Shown here piece after piece: positions 41,429 to 48,208 of a stretch of 64,000 nucleotides of DNA. The stretch is from NCBI RefSeq assembly GCF_000719705.1, contig NZ_JOHO01000001.1, positions 1 through 64,000 on the forward strand, written 5' to 3'. Under the pieces are notes generated by a model. The model had not been told where the DNA came from. It searched no databases and saw only the letters and a list, made by a program, of their open reading frames with translations. The stretch is from Streptomyces sp. NRRL S-350. Lineage in GTDB: Bacteria; Actinomycetota; Actinomycetes; Streptomycetales; Streptomycetaceae. Both the position numbers and the translations under genes were made by a program. The stretch's first letter is position 1. Every line of letters begins with the position of its first letter.

Positions 41429-43498
41429 TTGAACAGCAGCAAGCACGTCGAGTTGTCGTCGCGGGTCTGGGCGGTGAGCGAGCTCCTGCGCGGCGACTTC
41501 AAGCAGTCGGAGTACGGCCGGGTGATCCTGCCCTTGCTGGTGCTGCGCCGCCTGGAGTGTGTCCTGGAGCCGACCAAGGACGCCGTCCTGGCCGCGGTCG
41601 CCGAGGGCACGCCGGACGGCGGGTTGAGGGCGATCACGCGGGCCGGGTTCTACAACACCAGCCCGCTCGCGCTGCGCACCATCGCGGGCGCGGGCTCGGA
41701 CTGCGCCGAGCAGCTGCTCGCGTACTGCGGCGCGTTCTCGCCCGGGGCGCGAGAGGTGCTGGAGCAGTATGGCTTCGGACCGCAGGTGGAACGGCTGGCC
41801 GCGGCCGGGCTGCTGCACCATGTCGTGGGGCGTTTCGCCGAGCTGGACCTCCGGCCGGCAGAGGAGGCCGCCGGGCGCGCGGCGCCGGGCGAGGGCGGGG
41901 GGCCGCGTGGGGTCGTGTCGAACCACCAGATGGGTTACCTCTTTGAGGAGTTGATCCGGCGGTGGGCCGAGCAGTCCCACGAGACGGCTGGGGAGCACTT
42001 CACACCGCCGGAGGTCGTCCGGCTGATGGTGAACCTCCTCGCTCCGGCCGACGGGCAGGCACCGGGCACGCCGGGGGTGCCCCGGACGGTCCTGGACCCT
42101 GCGTGCGGCAGCGGCGGCATGCTCAGCGCCGCGCAGGAACAGCTGCTGCGTCTTGACCCCGGCTGCCCCGTGGAGGTGTTCGGGCAGGAGTTGAACCCCG
42201 AGTCCTGGGCGATCTGCCGTTCCGACATGATGGTCAGGGGCCAGGCCCCGGAGGCCATCGTGCTGGGCAACTCCCTGACGCAGGACGGGCATGCGGGCGC
42301 GACGTTCGATTACTTGCTGGCCAACCCGCCGTTCGGCGTCGACTGGCGCAAGGCCCAGGGCGCCGTCGAGCGTGAGCACCGGGAGCTGGGCGAGCGCGGC
42401 CGGTTCGGCGCTGGGCTGCCCCGGGTCAACGACGGCGCGCTGCTCTTCCTCCAGCACATGATCGCGAAGATGAAACCGGTCGACGCATCGGGGAGCGGTG
42501 GCAGCCGGATCGCGATCCTCTTCAGCGGCTCGCCGCTGTTCTCGGGCCAGGCCGGGTCCGGGGAGTCCCGCATCCGGCAGTGGATTCTGGAGAGCGACCT
42601 GCTGGAGGGCATCGTCGCGCTGCCCGACCAGCTCTTCTACAACACCGGCATCTCCACCTACGTGTGGGTGCTGACCAACCGTAAGGCCGCGGACCGGAAG
42701 GGTGGGGTCGTCCTGCTGGACGCCCGGGACCACTGGCGCAAGATGCGCAGGGCGCTGGGCGACAAGCGCAAGGAGCTCGGTGAGGAGCACGTCGCCGAGC
42801 TGACCCGCCTGTACGCCGGGGCGCCGCCGGTCCCACCGGCTCACGCGCCCGGCGGTGCCGGTGGCTCGGTAGACGGCAAGGTGAAGGTCTTCCGCAACGA
42901 GGACTTCGGCTACCGGCGGATCACGGTCGAGCGTCCGCTGCGGCTGCGCTTCGAGGCCAGCGAGACGTCGATCTCGCAGCTGGCGGCGGCGAAGCCGGTC
43001 CAGCGGACGACTGACGCGGTCGCGTTCGCCGAGGCGCTGCGCCCGCTGGCCGGATCGGTGTGGGCGACGGCGGTGGATGCCCTCGACGCGCTCACCGCCG
43101 CGGTGGCCGCGGCCGGCCTGGCGTGTCCGTCGGGTGCCGCGTTCGTCCGGGCGCTGCGGGAGGCGTGGGGTGTGGCCGATGCCGGCGGCGAGGTACAGGG
43201 CTCGCCGGACGGGCCGCTGCCGGACCCGGCTCTGAGGGACTTCGAGACCGTCCCGCTCGGGCAGGACCCGGAGGAGTACCTGAAGCGGGAGGTGCTGCCG
43301 TTCGTGCCCGACGCCTGGATCGACCACGCCAGGACGAAGGTCGGCTACGAGATCCCCTTCACCCGCCACTTCTACGTCTACAAGCCGCCTCGGCCGCTGG
43401 AGGAGATCGACGCGGACCTGATGGCTGTCCAGGCCGAGATCCAGGCGCTCTGGGCCGGCCAACCCTGGGCGGCTCCGGACGCCCACCGAGTTTCTTAA
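41429..43498 (+). CDS. HsdM-type N6-adenine DNA methyltransferase
   Basis: A 689-residue type I-like methyltransferase subunit. An N-terminal HsdM helical domain (VWAVSELLRGDFKQSEYGRV) is followed by DPACGSGG (223-230, SAM binding) and NPPF (299-302, catalysis). The start is TTG 41429 behind GGAGAGGTG, since the ATG options lie in the wrong frame. No HsdS specificity or HsdR restriction gene is adjacent, so it is an orphan or works with a partner elsewhere. Its final TAA is part of promoter 3, which drives the next gene. Confidence 0.87.
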   Translation: MNSSKHVELSSRVWAVSELLRGDFKQSEYGRVILPLLVLRRLECVLEPTKDAVLAAVAEGTPDGGLRAITRAGFYNTSPLALRTIAGAGSDCAEQLLAYCGAFSPGAREVLEQYGFGPQVERLAAAGLLHHVVGRFAELDLRPAEEAAGRAAPGEGGGPRGVVSNHQMGYLFEELIRRWAEQSHETAGEHFTPPEVVRLMVNLLAPADGQAPGTPGVPRTVLDPACGSGGMLSAAQEQLLRLDPGCPVEVFGQELNPESWAICRSDMMVRGQAPEAIVLGNSLTQDGHAGATFDYLLANPPFGVDWRKAQGAVEREHRELGERGRFGAGLPRVNDGALLFLQHMIAKMKPVDASGSGGSRIAILFSGSPLFSGQAGSGESRIRQWILESDLLEGIVALPDQLFYNTGISTYVWVLTNRKAADRKGGVVLLDARDHWRKMRRALGDKRKELGEEHVAELTRLYAGAPPVPPAHAPGGAGGSVDGKVKVFRNEDFGYRRITVERPLRLRFEASETSISQLAAAKPVQRTTDAVAFAEALRPLAGSVWATAVDALDALTAAVAAAGLACPSGAAFVRALREAWGVADAGGEVQGSPDGPLPDPALRDFETVPLGQDPEEYLKREVLPFVPDAWIDHARTKVGYEIPFTRHFYVYKPPRPLEEIDADLMAVQAEIQALWAGQPWAAPDAHRVS

Positions 43499-43519
43499 GG
43501 TTGCGAATTCGCGCATGGT
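43491..43519 (+). promoter_or_regulatory. TTGCTTAA-type promoter 3
   Basis: TTTCTT (43491-43496), 17-base spacer containing AAGGTTGCGA, and CATGGT (43514-43519). It overlaps the methyltransferase stop codon (TAA 43496-43498) and drives 43587 onward. It is the most diverged copy. Confidence 0.65.
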
Positions 43520-43586
43520 CTTGGCGGGGCGGCCCCATCGCCCCGCCCTCGGCCTGCCCTCTGATCCCTTTCCCCTGGAGTACGAC

Positions 43587-44474
43587 ATGACCCTGTACGG
43601 CATCCCTCCCGCCGGTTTTCGGCGCTTCATGGTCCCCGAGGACGGCCGCGAGCACGGCCGGTCCATCGTCGAGGCCGCCCACGGGTGGTGGCTGGAGAAC
43701 CGTGGCGGTACGGGCGAGGTGGCCATCGCGGTCGGCACGCTGGCCGGGCTGGCCCTGTGCTCCCCGAGCCAGGCGGACGGGCCGGACTACGGCCCGCTGC
43801 TGATCCCCTTGGACGACGGGGAACTGGCCGACGCCCTGCGGGCCAGCTGGAACAGCCTGTGGGCGTCCGACCCGGTCCTCGCCGACGCCGCCGGGCCGCT
43901 ACACGCATGGCTCGCCGATCCGAGCGAGAGCGACATCCGCGGCCTGGCCGACTACGCGCGCATCCTCGTGCGGGCCGGACTGCTGGAGTACTGCAGCGAC
44001 CTCGCCCGCTGCGAGTCGGAAGACCTGCTCGGCCTCCTGGTCCAGCGGCTGCGCGGCCACGGCCAGAAGCAGGCCACCGGCGAGTTCTTCACCCCCTCGA
44101 TCGCCGCCGACCCCGCCGGCGAGATCCTGCTGACCGATCTCCCTGCGCCCGGCGCCGTCCTCCTCGAACCGTGCGCCGGCAGCGGCACCATGGTCCGGGC
44201 CGCCGCCGCGGCACTGCGCTTCCAGGGCCTCGACCCGGGCCACTACCACTGGTGGCTGAACGACATCGACACCATCAACTCCGCCTGCTGCGCGGTCAAT
44301 TCGCGGCTGTGGCGGCTGGGCAGCAACGTGACGGTGTCCTGCGGCGACGCCTTCGGCGACCCCCGCGACCTCGAAGAGCCCACGCACCGGCGCGCCGAGC
44401 GGGCGATCGCCGAGCACAGGCACCGGCCACTGCTGTACCCCACCCGCACCCGGTCACCGCACTGGCATCTGTGA
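43587..44474 (+). CDS. Second N6-methyltransferase-like protein lacking NPPF
   Basis: A 295-residue protein with HGQKQATGEFFTP and EPCAGSGTM (194-202), which are standard for the SAM-binding half of N6-adenine methyltransferases. The catalytic NPPY/NPPF motif that should follow at about 260 is absent; the sequence ends soon after DAFGDPRDLEEP. It may be a truncated or regulatory homologue. ATG 43587 has GGAG upstream. It follows promoter 3 and may partner with the 689-residue methyltransferase, although separate promoters make that uncertain. Confidence 0.75.
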   Translation: MTLYGIPPAGFRRFMVPEDGREHGRSIVEAAHGWWLENRGGTGEVAIAVGTLAGLALCSPSQADGPDYGPLLIPLDDGELADALRASWNSLWASDPVLADAAGPLHAWLADPSESDIRGLADYARILVRAGLLEYCSDLARCESEDLLGLLVQRLRGHGQKQATGEFFTPSIAADPAGEILLTDLPAPGAVLLEPCAGSGTMVRAAAAALRFQGLDPGHYHWWLNDIDTINSACCAVNSRLWRLGSNVTVSCGDAFGDPRDLEEPTHRRAERAIAEHRHRPLLYPTRTRSPHWHL

Positions 44475-44581
44475 AGCCCCGTGACGGAGCCGCATCCGGC
44501 GTAGGCCAGGCGGGCCCATCCGCCCGGCCGGCCGCAGGGCGACACCCCTCGCCCGACCCGCACCCACCTCAGGAGAGAGCC

Positions 44582-45082
44582 ATGCCCAACCGACTCGCCG
44601 TGATCAACACCCTCCGGCAGGACGTGCTGGGGAACCAGCGCCGGGACGAGCGCACCCGCAGCTACGTCACCATGCCCGCTGAGGACGTCTGGGCGGTCGA
44701 GGACGCCATGACGGCCATCCTGGAGCGGGTGGCGCGCGCCGTCGACTGGCCGCGCCTGGTCCTGGAAGCCAGCCAGCGCCACGCGGTGCTGCACCCCCAG
44801 ACGCCCGCCACGTTCCGGGACTGGACGCCCGAGATCGGCCTGTGCCGGGAGTGCCTGGTCGAGGCGCTGCTGAGCGACGCGACCGGGGCGACCAACTGGA
44901 TCTCGCACCCGACCACCCCGAGGGAGCACGACCAGACGGACTGGCCGAGCATCGTCGCCGCCCACCTCCCCCACCGGGCGGCGGCTTCCTGGCATCCGTA
45001 CAAGGCCGCTCCGGCCGCCCGGAGCGATCAGCGGCAAGCCGACCCGGCGGAGCCCGGCGCAGAGGCCGCCGAGCCCCGTTGA
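44582..45082 (+). CDS. Hypothetical protein (166 aa)
   Basis: Starts MPNRLAVINTLRQDVLGNQR behind AGGAGAGAG (ATG 44582). Contains LCRECLVEALLSDATGATNW, a single CxxC. No domain is recognised. It lies 107 bases after the methyltransferase-like gene in the promoter-3 unit. Confidence 0.65.
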   Translation: MPNRLAVINTLRQDVLGNQRRDERTRSYVTMPAEDVWAVEDAMTAILERVARAVDWPRLVLEASQRHAVLHPQTPATFRDWTPEIGLCRECLVEALLSDATGATNWISHPTTPREHDQTDWPSIVAAHLPHRAAASWHPYKAAPAARSDQRQADPAEPGAEAAEPR

Positions 45083-45112
45083 CGACCGCGAGGATCAACC
45101 AACCCAACTCAA

Positions 45113-45141
45113 TTGCTTAACGCTGCGAGTCTGTGTAATGT
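45113..45141 (+). promoter_or_regulatory. TTGCTTAA-type promoter 4 (upstream of the tRNA-like gene)
   Basis: TTGCTT (45113-45118), 17-base spacer with AACGCTGCGA, and TAATGT (45136-45141). It sits 33 bases before the tRNA-like 5' end, a good distance for transcribing it, and may also feed the 45443 gene. Confidence 0.78.
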
Positions 45142-45174
45142 ATGTGTCACGGGGAGGGCGCACGGCCCGATCCC

Positions 45175-45381
45175 GCTCCTGTAGCTCAGCGGAAGAGCGG
45201 CCGTAAAACGGAACGGCGTCATGACGAGACGGTTGCGGATGCACCGGGACCGGGCCCTGGCCAGCCAAAAGCCCCAGGGTTGGGGAACCTCAACGAGGGG
45301 CTGACACCCCCGAACCCCCGGCAGGGAAGCGCGTTTTCCAAGCTCGTCTACCCGGCGCGGGTTCGAGTCCCGCCAGGAGCA
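45175..45381 (+). tRNA. Interrupted tRNA-Gly(UCC)-like gene
   Basis: The 5' part forms a perfect acceptor strand GCTCCTG (45175-45181) and D-arm GCTC/GAGC (45184-45198). The 3' part forms an anticodon arm with loop TTTCCAA (45335-45341; anticodon UCC, one mismatch in the stem), a perfect T-arm GCGGG/CCCGC with loop TTCGAGT (45357-45373), and CAGGAGC plus A (45374-45381) pairing all seven acceptor bases. About 130 bases separate the D-arm from the anticodon arm, and the variable loop is ten bases. The insert has its own stems, for example GCCCC/GGGGC. It could be an intron, a pseudogene, or a novel RNA. No CCA is encoded. Confidence 0.55.
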
Positions 45382-45442
45382 CGACCACCGGCTTTGCGGC
45401 GCAGCGCCGCGGCCACAACAACGACGGAGACGGAGAACAGCC

Positions 45443-45781
45443 ATGCGCGCAGAGGTCAGCTTCGACCTGGGCGTCAGCGACGACGAGGTCGACTACGAGG
45501 CGGCCTTCACCTGGGAGACCGGCAGCCTGCCGCTGCCCCGCAAGGGTGACCGAGTCGCCCTCGGCGAACTGATGACGATCGTCCAGTCGGTGACGTTCTC
45601 GTGCCTGGACAGCGGATACATCGCCACCCGGGACCACGACATCGACGACGTGGAGGTGTACCTGGTGCTCCGGCTCGGCAAGAAGGAGCGCAAGGCCGAA
45701 TACCGGCCGGCGGAGTTCTACACGATCCTGTCCCGGCTGCCCAGCGTCTCGGGGCTGCACGTGACCGGCGCCGACCAGTAG
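45443..45781 (+). CDS. Hypothetical protein (112 aa)
   Basis: Starts MRAEVSFDLGVSDDEVDYEAAF; a compact beta-rich protein with an acidic surface (DHDIDDVEVYLVL) and a basic stretch (GKKERKAEY). ATG 45443 has GGAGA upstream. It is followed by a perfect 14-bp hairpin. No function is recognised. Confidence 0.65.
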   Translation: MRAEVSFDLGVSDDEVDYEAAFTWETGSLPLPRKGDRVALGELMTIVQSVTFSCLDSGYIATRDHDIDDVEVYLVLRLGKKERKAEYRPAEFYTILSRLPSVSGLHVTGADQ

Positions 45782-45787
45782 CCCCGC

Positions 45788-45821
45788 CCGTGCCGGCGCC
45801 GCCCGCGCGGCGCCGGCACGG
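45788..45821 (+). terminator. Hairpin terminator, 14-bp stem
   Basis: Arms 45788-45801 and 45808-45821 are exact complements with a six-base loop, directly after the 112-residue gene. It also could reduce read-through into 45845. Confidence 0.7.
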
Positions 45822-45844
45822 CCCCGATCCCGAGGAACTGCCCG

Positions 45845-46207
45845 ATGAGCTCGCACCGCCCCTCCGACGCCGCCCTGACCGGCCTCATGCTCGACCCCCA
45901 CGCCCGCCACGTCCCGTCCTGGATGTACATCCAGGACTCCGGTCCCGGGCTGGTCACCTTCGTCGGCTCCAGCCGCATCGCCGGCACCGGGGACGCCCAC
46001 CCTCTGCGGTACGGCAGTCGGCGTGTCCACCAGTTGATCGTCGGAGAGATCGTCGTCCGCCCCCACTACGCGGTGGGCACCGACGCTTTGCGCGGCCAGG
46101 GGCTCGGCGGCCTGGCCACCAGCAGCCATGACTTCCGCGCGTTCCTGGAGCGCGGGGAGGTCGTCCTGGACCCCTACCGCCGCTTCCCCGGCGCCCCCGC
46201 CAACTGA
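45845..46207 (+). CDS. Hypothetical protein (120 aa)
   Basis: Starts MSSHRPSDAALTGLML. Contains a segment RVHQLIVGEIVVRPHYAVG that reads as beta sheet and a glycine-rich DALRGQGLGGLA turn. GAGGAA precedes ATG 45845. No function or motif is recognised. Confidence 0.62.
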   Translation: MSSHRPSDAALTGLMLDPHARHVPSWMYIQDSGPGLVTFVGSSRIAGTGDAHPLRYGSRRVHQLIVGEIVVRPHYAVGTDALRGQGLGGLATSSHDFRAFLERGEVVLDPYRRFPGAPAN

Positions 46208-46268
46208 CCGGACCGCCCGCCATCATCCCCGCGCCGCACCGGCGTGCCCGCCCACCTTGAGGAACCTC

Positions 46269-46865
46269 ATGACCAGCGCAGCCCTGACCAGTTTCCCCGG
46301 CGACGCCGACTCGGCCACCGTCGCCGCGGCGCTCGGTGAACTCACCGCCGCGTCCGCCCTGCCCTTCGACCAGTGGGACCGGCCCGTCATCGACCGGGTC
46401 CAGGACCTGGCCGGCTGGCTGCAGTGCGCGGCGATGCTGCGCGGCCTCAACCTGGCGCAGACGCCGGGCTCGGCCGAGGGCTCGTCCCGCGGCGTGGTGC
46501 ACAGTCTGATCACATCCCACGCCTCCATGCTCGCCCGCCACCAGGCCGAACTCGCCCCGTTCAAGGGGCCCGACGGGGCGCTGCTCGGCAATGACTACGA
46601 CGATCCCGACGAGGCCGCCGACCGGCACACCGAAGAGCGTGTCGAGATGCTCGGCACGGTTATGGCCGTCCTGGCCGGGGAGTTCGGCCGGTCGGCCGGC
46701 AGCACGGCACCGGGGCCCGACGTGACGGCGGGCATGGCCGCCGTCCTGGCCGCGATGACCGACCCCGACCTTGAGGGCGGCGACATCGTGGAGGCCATCA
46801 AGTGGCGCCTCCGCTCCCTCGGGTTCGACCTCACCATCCCCGAGGACCCCGACGACGACGCCTGA
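46269..46865 (+). CDS. Hypothetical protein (198 aa)
   Basis: A mostly helical 198-residue acidic protein (ending DDDA). GAGGAA precedes ATG 46269, the same spacing and ribosome-binding type as the neighbours. Contains WLQCAAMLRGLNLAQ and repeated helical stretches, with no catalytic motif. Function is unknown. Confidence 0.62.
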   Translation: MTSAALTSFPGDADSATVAAALGELTAASALPFDQWDRPVIDRVQDLAGWLQCAAMLRGLNLAQTPGSAEGSSRGVVHSLITSHASMLARHQAELAPFKGPDGALLGNDYDDPDEAADRHTEERVEMLGTVMAVLAGEFGRSAGSTAPGPDVTAGMAAVLAAMTDPDLEGGDIVEAIKWRLRSLGFDLTIPEDPDDDA

Positions 46866-46889
46866 GAGCGCCGTCTCGTACGCCGGCGG

Positions 46890-46908
46890 CCCCGGCACCG
46901 CGCCGGGG
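46890..46908. terminator. Short hairpin (7-bp stem)
   Basis: CCCCGGC and GCCGGGG around ACCGC, 25 bases after the 198-residue gene. It is a weak candidate terminator. Confidence 0.4.
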
Positions 46909-46953
46909 GGCGCATCACCGCCCTGTCCCAACGACTCGACGAAGGCTGTCCTG

Positions 46954-47577
46954 ATGTCCGATCCCAACGTGTGGCAGGCCCACCGTGCCGCCGCCGACCT
47001 GAGCAACACTCTCGCCTCGTCCTACGAGGAGGCCATGGCCACCGGTCTCCCTGTCTCCGCCGACGGCCAACGGCTCACCCAGCAGCTCACCGAACAGCTC
47101 GCCACGCTGCGAGAGCGGCTCGCCGTTCTGGGCGTGTCGGCAGATCCGGCCAGGCCGCCGCAGCCGTCCGCCGGTCCGGCGGCGTCGGACGGCCGCCCGG
47201 CACCGGCCCGCTACGCCGACGAGGCACTCGCCCCGGTCATCGCCGACGGCCGGCTGACGGGCCGGTTCCGCGACGGGTACACCGAGGAGCAGGTGAACAC
47301 CGCCTTCGCCGTCCTGGGCGCGGCCACCGGGCTGCGCCTGGTGTGCGTTTGGGAGTACCGCGACGGCTTCGGCTGCGGCGGGAACTCGCAGTGGTTCGCC
47401 GAGGATTCGTCCGGCGGGCTCTGGGACCTGGCCGGGGATCTGGACGCCTGGCTCACCGGCGAGCGGTCCCATCCCGGTCCGGCCGGTTCCTGGGTCGGCC
47501 GGTCGGTCGCCCACCGGGTCCAGGCGCTCGCCTGGACCGACAGGGAGCACAACTACGCCCAGCTGTCCCGGCTGTAG
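46954..47577 (+). CDS. Hypothetical protein (207 aa)
   Basis: Begins MSDPNVWQAHRAAADLSNTL. The N-terminal half is a helical region with LTEQLATLRERLAVLG; a proline-rich linker (about 68-80) joins a C-terminal domain with CVWEYRDGFGCGG. ATG 46954 lacks a strong Shine-Dalgarno. No known domain. Confidence 0.62.
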   Translation: MSDPNVWQAHRAAADLSNTLASSYEEAMATGLPVSADGQRLTQQLTEQLATLRERLAVLGVSADPARPPQPSAGPAASDGRPAPARYADEALAPVIADGRLTGRFRDGYTEEQVNTAFAVLGAATGLRLVCVWEYRDGFGCGGNSQWFAEDSSGGLWDLAGDLDAWLTGERSHPGPAGSWVGRSVAHRVQALAWTDREHNYAQLSRL

Positions 47578-47716
47578 CAGCACCCGCGCGGCCGAGGCCG
47601 CGCCCGACCGGCCGACCCGGTCACGGCGGCCTCGGTCACGCCGTCGAGCACAGCCCAGCCCGTTCAGTTCACCGCTTCGCCGATGCCGGCGGAACACCTC
47701 GCCCATGGAGGCCCGC

Positions 47717-48097
47717 ATGACCACCTCGCGCCAGCCCGCCGACCGCTCCGAGCCCGGCACACCACCGCGCCCCGACCAGGAAGTGCAGGGCGCCGCCGAG
47801 CTGGTCCGCCTTGCCCACGAACTGGGGCTGACGGAGACGGACGTCGACGAGCTCGTGTACGAGATGGTGCACCGCGGCGCGTCGAGCGCCTACAACAACG
47901 GCGCCCATCCTGTGCTGGGCGACCTCGACGCCTTCGACGCCGTGCACGACGACGCCGACGAGCAGGCGAGCGCGATCAACAACCGCGGCCTGGAAGCCCA
48001 GATCGCCGCCCTGTTCGGAGCCTTCGGGGAGCAGCAGGTGGAGCGGATGCTGCGGGACGAAGCCCCGGGCCACACCCATCCGAACGAAGCTGCTTAA
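47717..48097 (+). CDS. Hypothetical protein (126 aa)
   Basis: A 126-residue acidic, helical protein; VRLAHELGLTETDVDELVYEM (about 30-50) resembles a short helix-turn-helix-like bundle. ATG 47717 has GGAGG seven bases upstream, so an earlier ATG at 47705 was rejected. The TAA stop (48095-48097) is embedded in promoter 5. Function is unknown. Confidence 0.66.
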   Translation: MTTSRQPADRSEPGTPPRPDQEVQGAAELVRLAHELGLTETDVDELVYEMVHRGASSAYNNGAHPVLGDLDAFDAVHDDADEQASAINNRGLEAQIAALFGAFGEQQVERMLRDEAPGHTHPNEAA

Positions 48098-48118
48098 CTC
48101 TGCGATTTTGCATATTGA
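48090..48118 (+). promoter_or_regulatory. TTGCTTAA-type promoter 5 (upstream of the C5-methyltransferase)
   Basis: CTGCTT (48090-48095), 17-base spacer AACTCTGCGATTTTGCA, and TATTGA (48113-48118). The spacer is nearly identical to that of promoter 2. It overlaps the preceding stop and drives 48209 onward. Confidence 0.8.
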
Positions 48119-48208
48119 CTTGACTGTCGGGCCGTGGTCCGGCCGCCCCGGAAGCGGGGCCGTTCCCGCCGCCCGGCCCCCGGCCGGCCGAAAGCACAGA
48201 GGCACACG

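Noticed and set aside
41429..44474. Complete type I restriction-modification system
   Set aside because: No HsdS or HsdR gene is visible within 10 kb, so only orphan methyltransferases are claimed.
45199..45329. Group I or group II intron in the tRNA-like gene
   Set aside because: About 130 bases is too short, the conserved core pairings are not seen, and the insert is not in the anticodon loop.
45175..45381. tmRNA (ssrA)
   Set aside because: The 5' end has a full tRNA D-arm and lacks the tmRNA start consensus and tag reading frame.
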